Origin: an uncultured Muribaculaceae bacterium
Lineage (GTDB): Bacteria; Bacteroidota; Bacteroidia; Bacteroidales; Muribaculaceae
Reading direction: 5' to 3'
Assembly (NCBI GenBank): GCA_938039795.1
Contig: CALHWU010000180.1
Span: 1 to 5,429 of the forward strand
DNA length: 5,429 nucleotides
Position numbers and translations under genes: made by a program. Each line of letters begins with the position of its first letter. Within the stretch, counting starts at the first letter, position 1. Below, one piece after another: positions 5,362-5,429 of the stretch. The notes beneath the pieces were generated by a model. That model was given only the letters and a program-made list of their open reading frames with translations, had not been told where the DNA came from and made no database searches.

Positions 5362-5429
5362 ATGCGAAAGTTAATTAAGCTTATATATGCCGTCGTAGCC
5401 TTGTCATGGGTGTTTATGGCGGCCTCATG
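5362..5429 (+). CDS. Start of a gene with a signal-peptide-like N-terminus (cut by window end)
   Basis: From ATG 5362 the frame stays open for 22 codons to the window edge. It begins MRKLIKLIYAVVAL and continues SWVFMAAS: a basic N-region with Arg2, Lys3 and Lys6, then a hydrophobic run, as in a Sec signal peptide or a first membrane helix. The A-A-S at the end would suit a signal-peptidase region, but the cleavage site may lie outside the window. The family cannot be named. No clear TAnnTTTG box lies in the 49 bases shared with the divergent GNAT gene. Confidence 0.55.
   Translation, partial: MRKLIKLIYAVVALSWVFMAAS

Noticed and set aside
1..5429. Mobile element, CRISPR array, tRNA/rRNA or defence cluster
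   Set aside because: No transposase, integrase, regular repeats, cloverleaf or known defence domains were seen. All intact genes have housekeeping-type motifs, apart from the small membrane protein, which has none.

Overview
The window looks like ordinary chromosomal sequence from a Bacteroidota bacterium, most likely of the order Bacteroidales. A GC-richer gut lineage of the Muribaculaceae type is my guess. The evidence is protein style (a Dcp-type M3 peptidase, a Bacteroidales-like short DEDDy exonuclease and a GNAT protein with a YIQPPYRPG-type tail) and -7 promoter boxes fitting the Bacteroidota consensus TAnnTTTG upstream of four genes, with no Shine-Dalgarno sequence that I could rely on. 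The genus cannot be settled from this window.

Layout, left to right. Positions 1-1991 (+) hold most of an M3-family zinc peptidase (Dcp-like) whose N-terminus lies before the window. A GC-rich hairpin (2017-2050) separates it from a convergent two-gene unit on the minus strand: a 213-residue 3'-5' exonuclease (2908-2267) followed, with a 4-base ATGA overlap, by a 61-residue two-helix membrane protein (2270-2085). A 199-base divergent intergenic region (2909-3107) carries one promoter for the exonuclease and one for gluQ on the plus strand (3108-4076), which encodes glutamyl-queuosine tRNA(Asp) synthetase. gluQ runs tail-to-tail into a PAP2 lipid phosphatase on the minus strand (4672 or 4633 down to 4043), and the two coding ends overlap by 34 bases. 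Upstream of PAP2 on the same strand is a GNAT acetyltransferase (5312-4773) whose -7 box is only 6 bases from its ATG. The last 68 bases open a new plus-strand gene with a signal-peptide-like start (5362 onward), cut by the window end.

The genes do not form one pathway. They cover peptide breakdown, nucleic-acid trimming, tRNA modification, lipid phosphate removal and acyl transfer, which is typical of a housekeeping neighbourhood. I saw no mobile element, CRISPR array, RNA gene, toxin-antitoxin pair or obvious defence system. The points most worth a second look are small: very short predicted leaders on two genes, an inverted repeat lying across the gluQ -33 box, the exonuclease/membrane-protein coupling, noncanonical residues in the PAP2 and GNAT motifs, and a switch in GC skew at the first convergent junction.
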